Positions 26,575-35,300 of a stretch of 40,388 nt of DNA are shown piece after piece (position 1 is the stretch's first letter; every line of letters starts with the position of its first letter). Source of the stretch: Oscillospiraceae bacterium (GTDB lineage Bacteria; Bacillota_A; Clostridia; Oscillospirales; Oscillospiraceae); assembly GCA_017545325.1 (NCBI GenBank), contig JAFWOX010000015.1, forward strand, positions 1-40,388. Direction: 5' to 3'. A model generated the notes under the pieces. It had not been told where the DNA came from and did not search any database. It saw nothing but the letters and a program-made list of their open reading frames with translations. A program made the position numbers and the translations under genes.

Positions 26575-28674
26575 ATGGGCTCCAGGTACACGCACGTATT
26601 CTCACCCATCCGCATCCGGGGGATCGATTTCAAAAACCGCATCACCCTGGCTCCTCCGTCTCCCAACCTCGCCAGCGCAGACGGTCTTGTCACCCATGAC
26701 TTTGTGGACTGGTTCCGCATGTTTGCCCGGGGCGGCGTCTGCACCCTGTACGTGGGCAACTGCTCCATCGACATCACTGAGTGCAAGGACGAAGCCTTTC
26801 AGCTGAATCTCGCCAATCCCAACGGCGTCCTCCCCATGACCTGGTATGCGGACATGTGCAAGCAGTACGCCTGCCACGCCTCCTTTGAGATCAACCACAA
26901 CGGCGAGAACACCCGGTATGAGACCGTGGGTCACTGGCCCTACTCCTCCTCCGCCCGCATCTCCGACAACGAGCGCCGGGCCGCCGAGATGAACAACCGT
27001 GAGCCTCATCCCTGCATCGAGATGAGCATCGACAAGATCCATGAGACCATCGAGAAGTACGGCGCGGCTGCAGGACAGATGAAGAGAGCCGGCATGGACA
27101 TCGTCCTGGTCCACGGCGGACATGGCAACCTCATCAGCCAGTTCACCAGCCCCCTGTACAACAAGCGTACCGACGAATACGGCGGGGATACCAAGGGCCG
27201 CGCCCGCTTCGCCATCGAAGTCTGCGACTCCATCCGCAAGCACTGCGGCGAGGACTTCGTCATCGAGTTCCGCATCTCCGCGGACGAGATCGCTCCCGAG
27301 GGCATGCACTTTGACGAGACCCTGGAGCTCATCGGCTATCTGAAGGATCATATCGATATCCTCCATGTTTCCGCCGGTCTCCACAGCGACTTCAACATGG
27401 CCTATTTCAACAACTGGTGCCAGAACTATCTGATGGACCACGGTTTCAACGTCCACTACGCCCGGGATATCAAAAAGGCCTACCCCGATCTGCTGGTGAA
27501 CACCGTCGGCTCCATCATGAGCCTGGACTACGCCGAGGAGATCATCGCCAACGGCTGGGCGGACTTCGTCTCCATGTGCCGTCCTCTCATGGCCGACCCG
27601 GATATGCCCAACAAGTATGCCGAGAACCGGCCTGAGGACCGCCGTCCCTGCCTGCGCTGCAATACCTGCATGAACCACCTGATGATCCCCAAGCCCATTT
27701 TCTGCGCCATCAACCCCATCTCCGCCATGACCGGCGAGATCAAGGACGGCATCGTGCATAAAGCCGCCAAGAAGAAGAAAGTCGCCATCGTAGGCGGCGG
27801 CCCCGGCGGCATCCAGGCCATGCAGACCCTGCTGGATCGCGGCCACGACGTCACCCTGTATGAAAAGTCCGATCGCCTGGGCGGCAATGTAGTCGGCGCT
27901 GCCGTGCCCTACTTCAAGATCGACGTTCGGGATTACCTCAAGTGGATGCGGCACACCGCCCAGCAGTGCACGAAGCGGGGCGCCAAGATCCTCCTGAACA
28001 CCGAGGCCACCAAGGAGATGCTGGATCTCGGCAATTACGACGCCGTCGTTCTGGCCGTGGGCGCGGAGCCTGTCATTCCCAAGAGCATCCCCGGCATCAA
28101 CAAGCCCCATGTCCAGTGGGCTCCCGACGCCGAGGAGGATCTGTCCAAGGGCGGCAAGGATATCGTCATCGTCGGCGCCGGCCAGGTGGGCCTTGAAGCC
28201 GCTCTGGACTTCGCCCATGACGGCGAGGAGCCCGGCAAGGTTCCGGCACGGGATCCCAAGGATACCATCGCCTTCGGCAGCCCCCTCACTGCTCCCTGCA
28301 CCTCCGGCACCAAGCGGAAGATCACCGTCATCGAAATGCTGGCTCCCATGGCCTCCATGCGTCGGAGCCGGGGCAGCATGGATCTGATGAAGGCCCTGAA
28401 GGACTATGACGTGGAGATCAAGTACGAGACCGCTCTGGCGGAAGTCAAGGACGACTGCGTCGTGGTGAAGGACACCAAGACCGGCGAGCTCAGCGAGATC
28501 AAGGCCGACACCGTCCTTCTGGCCATGGGCATCAAGCCGCGTTTCGACGTGGTGGATTCCCTGCGGCACAGCGCCCCTGAGAGCAACGTGGTCATCGTGG
28601 GAGACTGCAACAACAAGGCCGGCACCATCTCCGAGGCCGTCAACCAGGCGTTCCAGGCCTGCATCCACATCTAA
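26575..28674 (+). CDS. NADH:flavin oxidoreductase/2-enoate reductase family (BaiCD/FadH-like)
   Basis: A 699-residue Fe-S flavoenzyme. Residues 1-360 form the Old Yellow Enzyme barrel (FMN), then a [4Fe-4S] motif CLRCNTCMNHLMIPKPIFC, then FAD and NAD(P) domains (KKKVAIVGGGPGGIQAM and KDIVIVGAGQVGLEAAL). The family reduces C=C bonds next to carbonyls: 2-enoates, 2,4-dienoyl-CoA, bile-acid and steroid enones. In the barrel motif HGGHGNLISQFTSPLYNKRTDEYGG-like segment, the residue after HG is Asn where relatives have the proton-donor Tyr. The ATG at 26575 has AAAGGA at 8-nt spacing; an ATG at 26566 is also possible. It is probably co-transcribed with the SDR gene. Substrate unknown. Confidence 0.9.
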   Translation: MGSRYTHVFSPIRIRGIDFKNRITLAPPSPNLASADGLVTHDFVDWFRMFARGGVCTLYVGNCSIDITECKDEAFQLNLANPNGVLPMTWYADMCKQYACHASFEINHNGENTRYETVGHWPYSSSARISDNERRAAEMNNREPHPCIEMSIDKIHETIEKYGAAAGQMKRAGMDIVLVHGGHGNLISQFTSPLYNKRTDEYGGDTKGRARFAIEVCDSIRKHCGEDFVIEFRISADEIAPEGMHFDETLELIGYLKDHIDILHVSAGLHSDFNMAYFNNWCQNYLMDHGFNVHYARDIKKAYPDLLVNTVGSIMSLDYAEEIIANGWADFVSMCRPLMADPDMPNKYAENRPEDRRPCLRCNTCMNHLMIPKPIFCAINPISAMTGEIKDGIVHKAAKKKKVAIVGGGPGGIQAMQTLLDRGHDVTLYEKSDRLGGNVVGAAVPYFKIDVRDYLKWMRHTAQQCTKRGAKILLNTEATKEMLDLGNYDAVVLAVGAEPVIPKSIPGINKPHVQWAPDAEEDLSKGGKDIVIVGAGQVGLEAALDFAHDGEEPGKVPARDPKDTIAFGSPLTAPCTSGTKRKITVIEMLAPMASMRRSRGSMDLMKALKDYDVEIKYETALAEVKDDCVVVKDTKTGELSEIKADTVLLAMGIKPRFDVVDSLRHSAPESNVVIVGDCNNKAGTISEAVNQAFQACIHI

Positions 28675-28686
28675 AACATCATATCG

Positions 28687-28712
28687 GGCGGACTCGCTGC
28701 GGCGGGTCCGCC
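28687..28712 (+). promoter_or_regulatory. Hairpin between the flavoenzyme and SDR genes
   Basis: GGCGGAC (28687-28693) pairs with GTCCGCC (28706-28712). No T-run follows, and the SDR ribosome binding site starts 9 nt later. It could tune relative expression within the pair. Confidence 0.4.
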
Positions 28713-28732
28713 TGCTTACAGGAGGAATGATC

Positions 28733-29758
28733 ATGAGAGATTTTAAGGACAAGATCGTATTCGTATCCGGCGGCGCTTCCGGCGCCGGTCTCGGCCAGGC
28801 CAAGGTCTTCGGCCGGGAAGGCATGAAGGTCGCCATCGGCGACGTCCGGCAGGACGCGCTGGATAATGCCGTGAAGGAGCTCATCGCCTTCGGCATCCCC
28901 GAGAAGGACATCCTGGCCATCAAGGTAGACCTCACTGACCGTAAAGATTATACCGCCTGCGCGGACAAGATCGAGGCGGTCTTCGGCGGTCCTCCCCACC
29001 TGCTCATCCAGACCGCCGGTGTCAACTCCTTCGGCCCCATCGAAGCCTCCACCTTCGACGACTTTGACTGGGTCATGGGCGTCTGCCTGAACCATGTGGT
29101 CAACGGCCTGCTGATCTTTGTTCCCCGGATGATCAAGGCCTATGCCCACAAGACCGAGTTCCATGTTGCCACCACCTCCTCCATGGGTGCCTTCATGGCG
29201 GGCTCCGGCACCGGCCCCTACAGCGCCGCCAAGGCCGCCGTGAACAACCTGATGTACTCCTATGACGAGGCTCTGCGGCCCTACGGCTCCGGCGCCACCG
29301 TCCTCTGCCCGGGCAACATCAACTCCAACATCGGCAACGCGGAGAAGTTCCGTCCCGCCAACCTGAAGAACACCGGTTATCGGGTGAACGAGAAGACCAT
29401 GAAGTCCCTCCGGGCCATCCATGCCGTGGGCATCGACCCCGTGGAGCTGGGGGAGATCCTGAAGGAAGCCATCGAGAACCAGCGGGTCATCTGCCTGCCC
29501 GACCATAATCCCGACGGCCGGGCCGCTCAGCTGCGGGGCCTGAACGAGACCATCGAGAACTACACCCTCACCCGGGCCCAGCGGGACGAGATCGCCGCCA
29601 AGCGCCGGGAGGAAATGATGAAGGCCATGGAAGAAGCCAAGAAGAGCGGCAAGGAAATGCCCTCCTTCGCCTGGCCCACCGCCGAGGACTCCGAGCCCTT
29701 CGGCAAGGCCCGGGACGATCTGGACTGGATCGATCCCAGCAAGAAGCTGAACAAGTAA
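28733..29758 (+). CDS. Short-chain dehydrogenase/reductase with long charged C-terminal tail
   Basis: A 341-residue Rossmann-fold oxidoreductase. The cofactor loop is SGGASGAGLG (12-21). The Asp at the end of beta 2 (AIGDVRQ) leaves the cofactor choice open. NAG is replaced by TAG (94-96), and the catalytic set is Asn120, Ser150, Tyr163 and Lys167 (YSAAK). The last 75 or so residues, rich in Lys/Glu (RREEMMKAMEEAKKSGKEMP), exceed the usual 250-residue SDR. AGGAGG at 7-nt spacing picks the ATG at 28733 over 28727. Placement after the enoate reductase-like gene suggests both act on one hydroxyl/enone substrate; this is inference. Confidence 0.88.
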   Translation: MRDFKDKIVFVSGGASGAGLGQAKVFGREGMKVAIGDVRQDALDNAVKELIAFGIPEKDILAIKVDLTDRKDYTACADKIEAVFGGPPHLLIQTAGVNSFGPIEASTFDDFDWVMGVCLNHVVNGLLIFVPRMIKAYAHKTEFHVATTSSMGAFMAGSGTGPYSAAKAAVNNLMYSYDEALRPYGSGATVLCPGNINSNIGNAEKFRPANLKNTGYRVNEKTMKSLRAIHAVGIDPVELGEILKEAIENQRVICLPDHNPDGRAAQLRGLNETIENYTLTRAQRDEIAAKRREEMMKAMEEAKKSGKEMPSFAWPTAEDSEPFGKARDDLDWIDPSKKLNK

Positions 29759-29779
29759 GCCTTTTCCCCATAAATGAGG

Positions 29780-29814
29780 ATCCCGCGGGACCGTCCGGTC
29801 CCGCGGGATTTTTC
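29780..29814 (+). terminator. Intrinsic terminator after the SDR gene
   Basis: ATCCCGCGGGACC (29780-29792) pairs perfectly with GGTCCCGCGGGAT (29797-29809) around GTCC, followed by TTTTT. Confidence 0.92.
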
Positions 29815-29821
29815 CGTTCGT

Positions 29822-30337
29822 TTATTCCCCCACCATCTTCAAATACAGCTTCCGGATGCCGCAGCGCCAGCAGAGGATCATGCCGACCACCGCCCCCACG
29901 ATCCCCTGCAGGAACTCAAAGGGCAGCTTGATGACGGCGTATTCCGGGGTGCTGTACACATAGGCGCGGCCTAAGGTATAGCCCGCCACCAGGATCACCA
30001 CGCCCACGCTCACCGCAATGCCGGAGGTCAGCTTCGGCCGACTTTTCAGCAGCCGGTGGGCGATCAGGGAGATCACGATCCCCTGGATCCCATGGGTCAC
30101 CAGGGAGACAAACATAGGAGCGGGGTAAAAGAGCATATCCCCGATGAAGGAGCCCACGCCCCCCACCACGAAGGCGGAGAAAGGATCCAGCAGGATCGCC
30201 GCCAGACAGATGGGGATATCGCAGAGATACAGATGCCCGCCGGGCACGGGAATACTGAAGGAGCTGAGAACGATATTCATCGCCATAAATATGGCCGCGA
30301 TGGCGATCCGCCTGGTAGCCTGATCTGCTTTTTTCAT
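29822..30337 (-). CDS. ECF transporter S component (substrate unknown)
   Basis: A 171-residue membrane protein with about six helices. IAIAAIFMAMNIVLSSFSIPVPGGHLYLCDIPICLAAILLDPFSAFVVGGVGSFIGDMLFYP is the standard start of S components, which bind a vitamin or metal-chelate and plug into a shared energising EcfAAT module. No EcfA or EcfT genes are in the window, so it is a group II type using a common module. There is no riboswitch in the roughly 30-nt leader after its promoter, so the sequence gives no substrate hint. GGGAG before the ATG supports the start. Confidence 0.85.
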   Translation of the reverse strand: MKKADQATRRIAIAAIFMAMNIVLSSFSIPVPGGHLYLCDIPICLAAILLDPFSAFVVGGVGSFIGDMLFYPAPMFVSLVTHGIQGIVISLIAHRLLKSRPKLTSGIAVSVGVVILVAGYTLGRAYVYSTPEYAVIKLPFEFLQGIVGAVVGMILCWRCGIRKLYLKMVGE

Positions 30338-30372
30338 ATTCTCCCTTCTTTCTGCCGCAGGAAATTAACGGA

Positions 30373-30401
30373 AGGATACAACGTTTTCCCCGTCTTGTCA
30401 A
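30373..30401 (-). promoter_or_regulatory. Promoter of the ECF S component
   Basis: On the minus strand TTGACA (30401-30396), 17-bp spacer, TATCCT (30378-30373). The start codon is about 36 nt further. Confidence 0.82.
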
Positions 30402-30444
30402 GTATATTCCTATATTTTTTATATGTTAATATGATTATAAGAGC

Positions 30445-30482
30445 AAAAAAGGGGATCTCCGATCCGGCGGCCGGAAATCCCC
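30445..30482 (-). terminator. Intrinsic terminator of the activase-GtrA operon
   Basis: On the minus strand GGGGAT-TTCCG pairs with CGGAG-ATCCCC (30482-30451), with small internal mismatches, followed by TTTTTT (30450-30445). Confidence 0.88.
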
Positions 30483-30495
30483 AGGTTTTCGTCTG

Positions 30496-30915
30496 TTATG
30501 AGGACTTTTTCTTCGTATCGATGCTCTTTCCGAAGACGAAGAAGCGCTGGTAGAGGAACTCCGTCACAAAGTTCACGATCATGTTCAGGGCGGTCACCAG
30601 GTATTCGTTCCACCCCAGATCCTCCGCCAGGTAGTTTCCCAGGATGGTGCTCAGAGGCGTGAACACAGCATAGTACAGGGCCACCTTCAGCATAGCCACG
30701 GGGATATTGGCGGCGGAATGAAAGGTGAACTCCCGGTTCAGGGTGAAATTCCACAGCACGGACAGCACCAGGGCTATGAGGTAGCAGGGCCAGTAGGACC
30801 AGGGGGTGACCTCGTTCAGCAGAGCGAAGACTCCCATTTCGATGAGCCCGGCGCTGACGGAAAACAGGGCGAATTTCACCGCCCGGATGAATTCCTTCCT
30901 TCTATTTCCCCCCAT
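30496..30915 (-). CDS. GtrA-family membrane protein
   Basis: A 139-residue protein with four membrane helices. KFALFSVSAGLIEMGVFALLNE, WPCYLIALVLSVLWNFTLNREFTFHS and the C-terminal NFVTEFLYQRFFVFGKS are typical GtrA features, including the WNFxxNRxFTF motif. GtrA proteins are linked to moving lipid-linked sugars across the membrane for cell-surface polymers. It is last in a minus-strand operon and overlaps the PAP2 gene by 14 bp. GGGAGG precedes the ATG. Together with PAP2 and PlsC-like genes it suggests envelope lipid or lipid-carrier work. Confidence 0.88.
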   Translation of the reverse strand: MGGNRRKEFIRAVKFALFSVSAGLIEMGVFALLNEVTPWSYWPCYLIALVLSVLWNFTLNREFTFHSAANIPVAMLKVALYYAVFTPLSTILGNYLAEDLGWNEYLVTALNMIVNFVTEFLYQRFFVFGKSIDTKKKSS

Positions 30916-31600
30916 GAGGCTTCCTCCCTTCTCCCCGGAGCCGGGGCAGCCACCAGTCCTTCCCGTAGACCAGGAGCTCCGCCAGGAGGCCCAGGGGCAG
31001 GGCCGTCAGCACATCCAGGGCGGAATGCTGCTTCACGAAGCACACGGAGACGGAGATCATCACCACCAGCAGGGTCAGCAGCGCCTTCCACAGGCGCCCC
31101 ATTTCCCGGTCCTTCAGGTCCGCAGAGAGAACGCCCAGGGAATAGGCCACATGGAGGGAGGGGCAGACCCCGGTGGGGGTATCCACGCTGTAGATGAACC
31201 CCATGAGCCAGGTGAAAACATTCTCCCGGGGAAACTGCTCCGGCCGCAGATCCTGACGGCTGGGCCACAGAATGTAGCAGGCCATGGCCACCACCTGGGT
31301 GACGATGATGAACTTCTGCATATGCTTGAACTTCTCCACGTCATAGAGCAGGGAAAACAGCAGGGAGAAGAAGATCAGCGCATACCAGGCCACATAGAAG
31401 ACGGCGAAGTACTCGTTGAAGGGGATCAGATCATCCAGGAAAATATGGATGGGATGACATTTTTCCGCGGGGATCAGGTTTTCCGTCAGGACATACATCA
31501 GGAAATACCCGATCCAGCCCAGGCTGAGCAGAATATGGCGAAACCGGGGCTGCCCCAGCTTCCGCAGGGAAAAGCCGCTGTAGTCAACGGGCTTCTTCAT
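30902..31600 (-). CDS. PAP2-superfamily membrane phosphatase/transferase
   Basis: A 232-residue integral membrane protein with about six helices. The phosphatase motifs are visible: GVCPSLHVAYSLG (PSxH motif) and VCFVKQHSALDVLTALPLG (K-x2-H-x3-D, the third motif). The first motif (KxxxxxxRP) is not evident, as in the inositolphosphotransferase-like PAP2 subgroup. Likely substrates are phosphatidic acid, polyprenyl phosphates or similar lipids. The ATG at 31600 is preferred over 31603 because GGAGG is then 6 nt away. It overlaps both neighbours, the PlsC-like gene upstream and the GtrA gene downstream. Confidence 0.85.
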   Translation of the reverse strand: MKKPVDYSGFSLRKLGQPRFRHILLSLGWIGYFLMYVLTENLIPAEKCHPIHIFLDDLIPFNEYFAVFYVAWYALIFFSLLFSLLYDVEKFKHMQKFIIVTQVVAMACYILWPSRQDLRPEQFPRENVFTWLMGFIYSVDTPTGVCPSLHVAYSLGVLSADLKDREMGRLWKALLTLLVVMISVSVCFVKQHSALDVLTALPLGLLAELLVYGKDWWLPRLRGEGRKPHGGK

Positions 31601-32372
31601 CATAAACCTCCAGGGGATGGCTTTTGGGGTACAGGCGCTTGGGCAGGTTGGCGTAGGGCACCACCCGGTGCTCCGGCTGGGCCAGGGCCATACGGGTGAT
31701 CTCCTCCATGAGCGTCCGGCAGATCCGGCTCCGCTCCGCCGCCATGGGCTCCTCCCCCCGGAACCGGACAGGAGGGCCGAAGGTCATGGTTTTCAGGGCC
31801 GGAGCCAGGTATAAGGGGACGAAATCCAGCTCCCGCCCCGTCTTTTTTCGATACAGGCGGGCAACGTCGATGAACTTATCCTGAAAGGCATAGAGGATAT
31901 TGCTGTACCGCTGGGCCCGCTCCGGGAAGATCACCAGCTTCTCCCCCTCCTGCAGCCGGGCCAGGGACTCCCGAAGGGTGGTCATGAGGCGGGTATCGTG
32001 GTAGACCGGTATGGTGTGGGCGTTGGTGAACACCAGCTGGCTCAGGAGCGGGATCAGAAGGCTGAACAGGCGGTAGAGCCACCGCACGGCCTTCGGCTTG
32101 CCGGACCAGAAATCCCGGTAGGCATACTCCGCCACCTCCCGGCGGTGCATCATCTCCCCGGCGCACCAGGTGCTGTGCTTCCCGGGGATATACAGCTCCC
32201 CGGCGATGGGACCGTACATCTGGCTGTGATTCCCCACGATGATGCAGGCCCCCTCCGGCAGGTTCTCCGTCCCCACAAGGGTATAGGCGGGGGACAGCTT
32301 CCACACCGCCCAGCGGATGAACCGGTACAGGGGGGAGATTGGCTTGTCGTCCAGATGCTTCAGGTCCTTCAT
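31584..32372 (-). CDS. PlsC-like acyltransferase with altered HX4D motif
   Basis: A 262-residue protein of the lysophosphatidate acyltransferase fold. LVGTENLPEGACIIVGNHSQMYGP contains the catalytic His49, but the residue five on is Gly54, not the Asp of HX4D. The second motif reads KLVIFPERAQRYSN in place of FPEG. Conserved fold features with a missing charge-relay Asp suggest a divergent transferase, or one with a different acceptor. It starts inside the end of the activase gene (ATGA overlap, 4 bp) and runs into the PAP2 gene, so all are one transcript. Membrane-surface location is expected. Confidence 0.8.
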   Translation of the reverse strand: MKDLKHLDDKPISPLYRFIRWAVWKLSPAYTLVGTENLPEGACIIVGNHSQMYGPIAGELYIPGKHSTWCAGEMMHRREVAEYAYRDFWSGKPKAVRWLYRLFSLLIPLLSQLVFTNAHTIPVYHDTRLMTTLRESLARLQEGEKLVIFPERAQRYSNILYAFQDKFIDVARLYRKKTGRELDFVPLYLAPALKTMTFGPPVRFRGEEPMAAERSRICRTLMEEITRMALAQPEHRVVPYANLPKRLYPKSHPLEVYDEEAR

Positions 32373-35300
32373 GCGTCCCTTTTCTCCTCCGCCAGCTCCC
32401 GCCGGGCGGCGGTGAGCATGAGCTTCAGGCGGTTCAGCTGATTCACCTCGCTGGCGCCGGGATCATAGTCCACAGCGGCGATATTGGCCTTGGGGTAGGC
32501 CTTCTTCAGCGCCTTGATGACCCCCTTGCCCATGACATGGTTGGGCAGACAGGCGAAGGGCTGAATGCAGACGATGTTGTTGACCCCCTCCTCCAGCAGC
32601 TCCACCATCTCGCCGCAGAGGAACCAGCCCTCCCCGTATTGGTTGCCGATGGAGAGGAAGGGCTTGGTGGGCTCCGCCACCTTCCGGATATGCTGAGGCG
32701 CGCCGAATCGGCCGCTCTTCTCCAGGGCCTCCACCGCCGGCCGGCGCACGGCCTCGATCCCCTCTATCCCGATGCGGGACAGGAGGGCGGGCCAGAAACC
32801 CGTACCCAGATACTTATGCTTATATTCCTGATTATAGAGGATCATGCTGAAGAAATCCAGCAGCTCCGGCACCACGGCCTCCGCCCCCTCCCGCTCCAGC
32901 AGGTCCACCAGGTGGTTGTTGGCCAGGGGCATATACTTCACCAGGATCTCTCCCACGATGCCCACCCGGGGCTTCATCCGTCCCTCCCGGATGGGCAGGG
33001 CGTCGAACGCCTCCACGATCTCCCGGCAGAGCTGCCGGTACCCGGGCGCCCCCTTCTCTCCCCGGAGGTAATCCAGGCAGCGCCTGTTCAGCCGGTCATG
33101 GAGGGCGTTGGCGGAGCCGGGCACCAGCTCATAGGGCCGGGTGCGGTACAGACACCGCATGAGCAGATCCCCCAGCACCAGCGCCCGCAGGGCCTCCATC
33201 AGGGTGCCGGCAGAGATTCGGAAGCCCTCGTTCTTCTCCATGCCGTTGAAATTCAGGCTGATGACGGGGATCTGGGGATAGCCCGCCTTATCCAGGGCCC
33301 GGCGGATGAAGCTCACATAGTTGCTGGCCCGGCAGCAGCCCCCGGTCTGGCTCATGATCAGCGCCAGCCGGTTTACGTCGTACTTGCCGGACTTCACCGC
33401 CTCCAGCATCTGCCCCGTCACCACGATGGAGGGATAGCATGCGTCGTTGTTCACATACTTCAGGCCCATATCCACCGCCCTGCGGGATTCTCCCCGGAGC
33501 ATGACGATGCGGTAGCCCGCCCGCTGGAACACCGGCGTCAGCAGGCTGAAATGGATGGGGCTCATATCCGGGGCCAGAATGGTCCAGCCCTCGTCGTACA
33601 TCTGCTTCGTGAACTCCCGCCGGGCATACCGGATGGACTCCGGCGGCTCGGGAAGGGCGCGCCTCTCCCGCATGGCCACGGCGGCCAGCAGGCTTCGGAT
33701 CCGGATCCGGGCGGCGCCCAGGTTATTTACCTCGTCGATCTTCAGCAGGGTGTAGAGCTTTCCGTATTTCTCCAGAATCTCCTGCACCTGGTCCGTGGTG
33801 ACGGCGTCCAGGCCGCAGCCGAAGGAGAACAGCTGCACCAGCTCCAGATCCGGGTGCTTCCCCACGAACTCCGCCGCCTGATACAGGCGGGAGTGGAAGA
33901 CCCACTGGTCCACCACCCGCAGGGGACGCTGGGGGCGGTAGTCCAGAGGCAGGGTATCCTCGGTGAACACATCCAGCCCATAGGAGGCGATGAGCTCCGG
34001 GATGCCGTGGTGGATCTCCGGGTCCATATGGTAGGGCCGTCCCGCCAGGACGATGCCCTTCCTGCCCTCCGCCTCCATTCTGGCCAGGACCTCCGCGCCC
34101 TTCGCCCGGAGCTCCGCCTTCACCCTCCGCTGCTCCGCCCAGGCCTTGGCCGCGGCGGCCCGGACCTCCCGGGCGGGGATGCCCCAGTGCTCCCGGCAGA
34201 CCTGCACCAGCCGGTCCGCCGCCGTCTTTTCCTCCGTAAAGGCCAGGAAGGGGCGGATGTACTCCACCTCCCCGGAGGTCACCGCCTCCACATTGTTCTT
34301 CAGGTTTTCCGGGTAGGAGACCACCATGGGGCAGTTGAAGTGGTTCTGGGCGTCCGGCGTCTCCTGGTACTCATAAAAGACGCAGGGATGGAAGATGGTT
34401 TTGATCCCCCGGTCGCAGAGCCACTGCACATGGCCGTGGGCCAGCTTGGCGGGGTAGCACTCGGATTCGCTGGGAATGGACTCCATCCCCAGCTCGAAAA
34501 TGCTCCGGCTGGACAGGGGGGACAGGACGGTGCGGAAGCCCAGCTCCCGGAAAAACACCGCCCAGTAGGGGTAGTTCTCGTACATATTCAGCACCCTGGG
34601 CAGACCCAGGACGCCCCGGCGGGCCTCCCCCTCCGGGAGAGGCTCGTAATCGAAAATGCGTTTCAGCTTCCAGGCCGCCAGATCCTCCCCCCGGCGGACG
34701 TCGGTATGGGAGGGGATCTTCTTTTCGCAGCGGTTTCCGCTGATGTACCTCCCCACCCCTTCGAAGGAGTTGACGGTGAGCATGCAGTTGTTTTCGCAGC
34801 CGCCGCAGCGGGCGGCCCGGGCGGTATACTTCAGATCCCGGATCTCCGGCAGGGTAAGCATACCGGTTTTCTCTCCCCTGTCCCGGGACCGGGCGATGAG
34901 GGCGGCCCCGAAGGCGCCCATGATCCCGGCGATATCCGGGCAGACCGCCTCCGTCCCGGCGATGCGCTCAAAGGCCCGGAGCACCGCCTGGTTGAAGAAG
35001 GTGCCCCCCTGGACCACGATATGCTTCCCCAGATCACTGGCGTCCGCAAGCTTGATGACCTTATACAGGGCGTTCTTGATGACGCTGTAGGCCAGGCCCG
35101 CGGAGATATCCGATACCGGCGCGCCCTCCTTCTGGGCCTGCTTCACATTGGAGTTCATGAATACGGTGCAGCGGGTGCCCAGGTCGATGGGGGAGGCGGC
35201 GAACAGGGCCTCCCGGGCGAAGGCCTCCGCCGTATACCCCAGGGAGGAGGCGAAATTCTCGATAAAGGAGCCGCAGCCGGAGGAGCAGGCCTCGTTGAGC

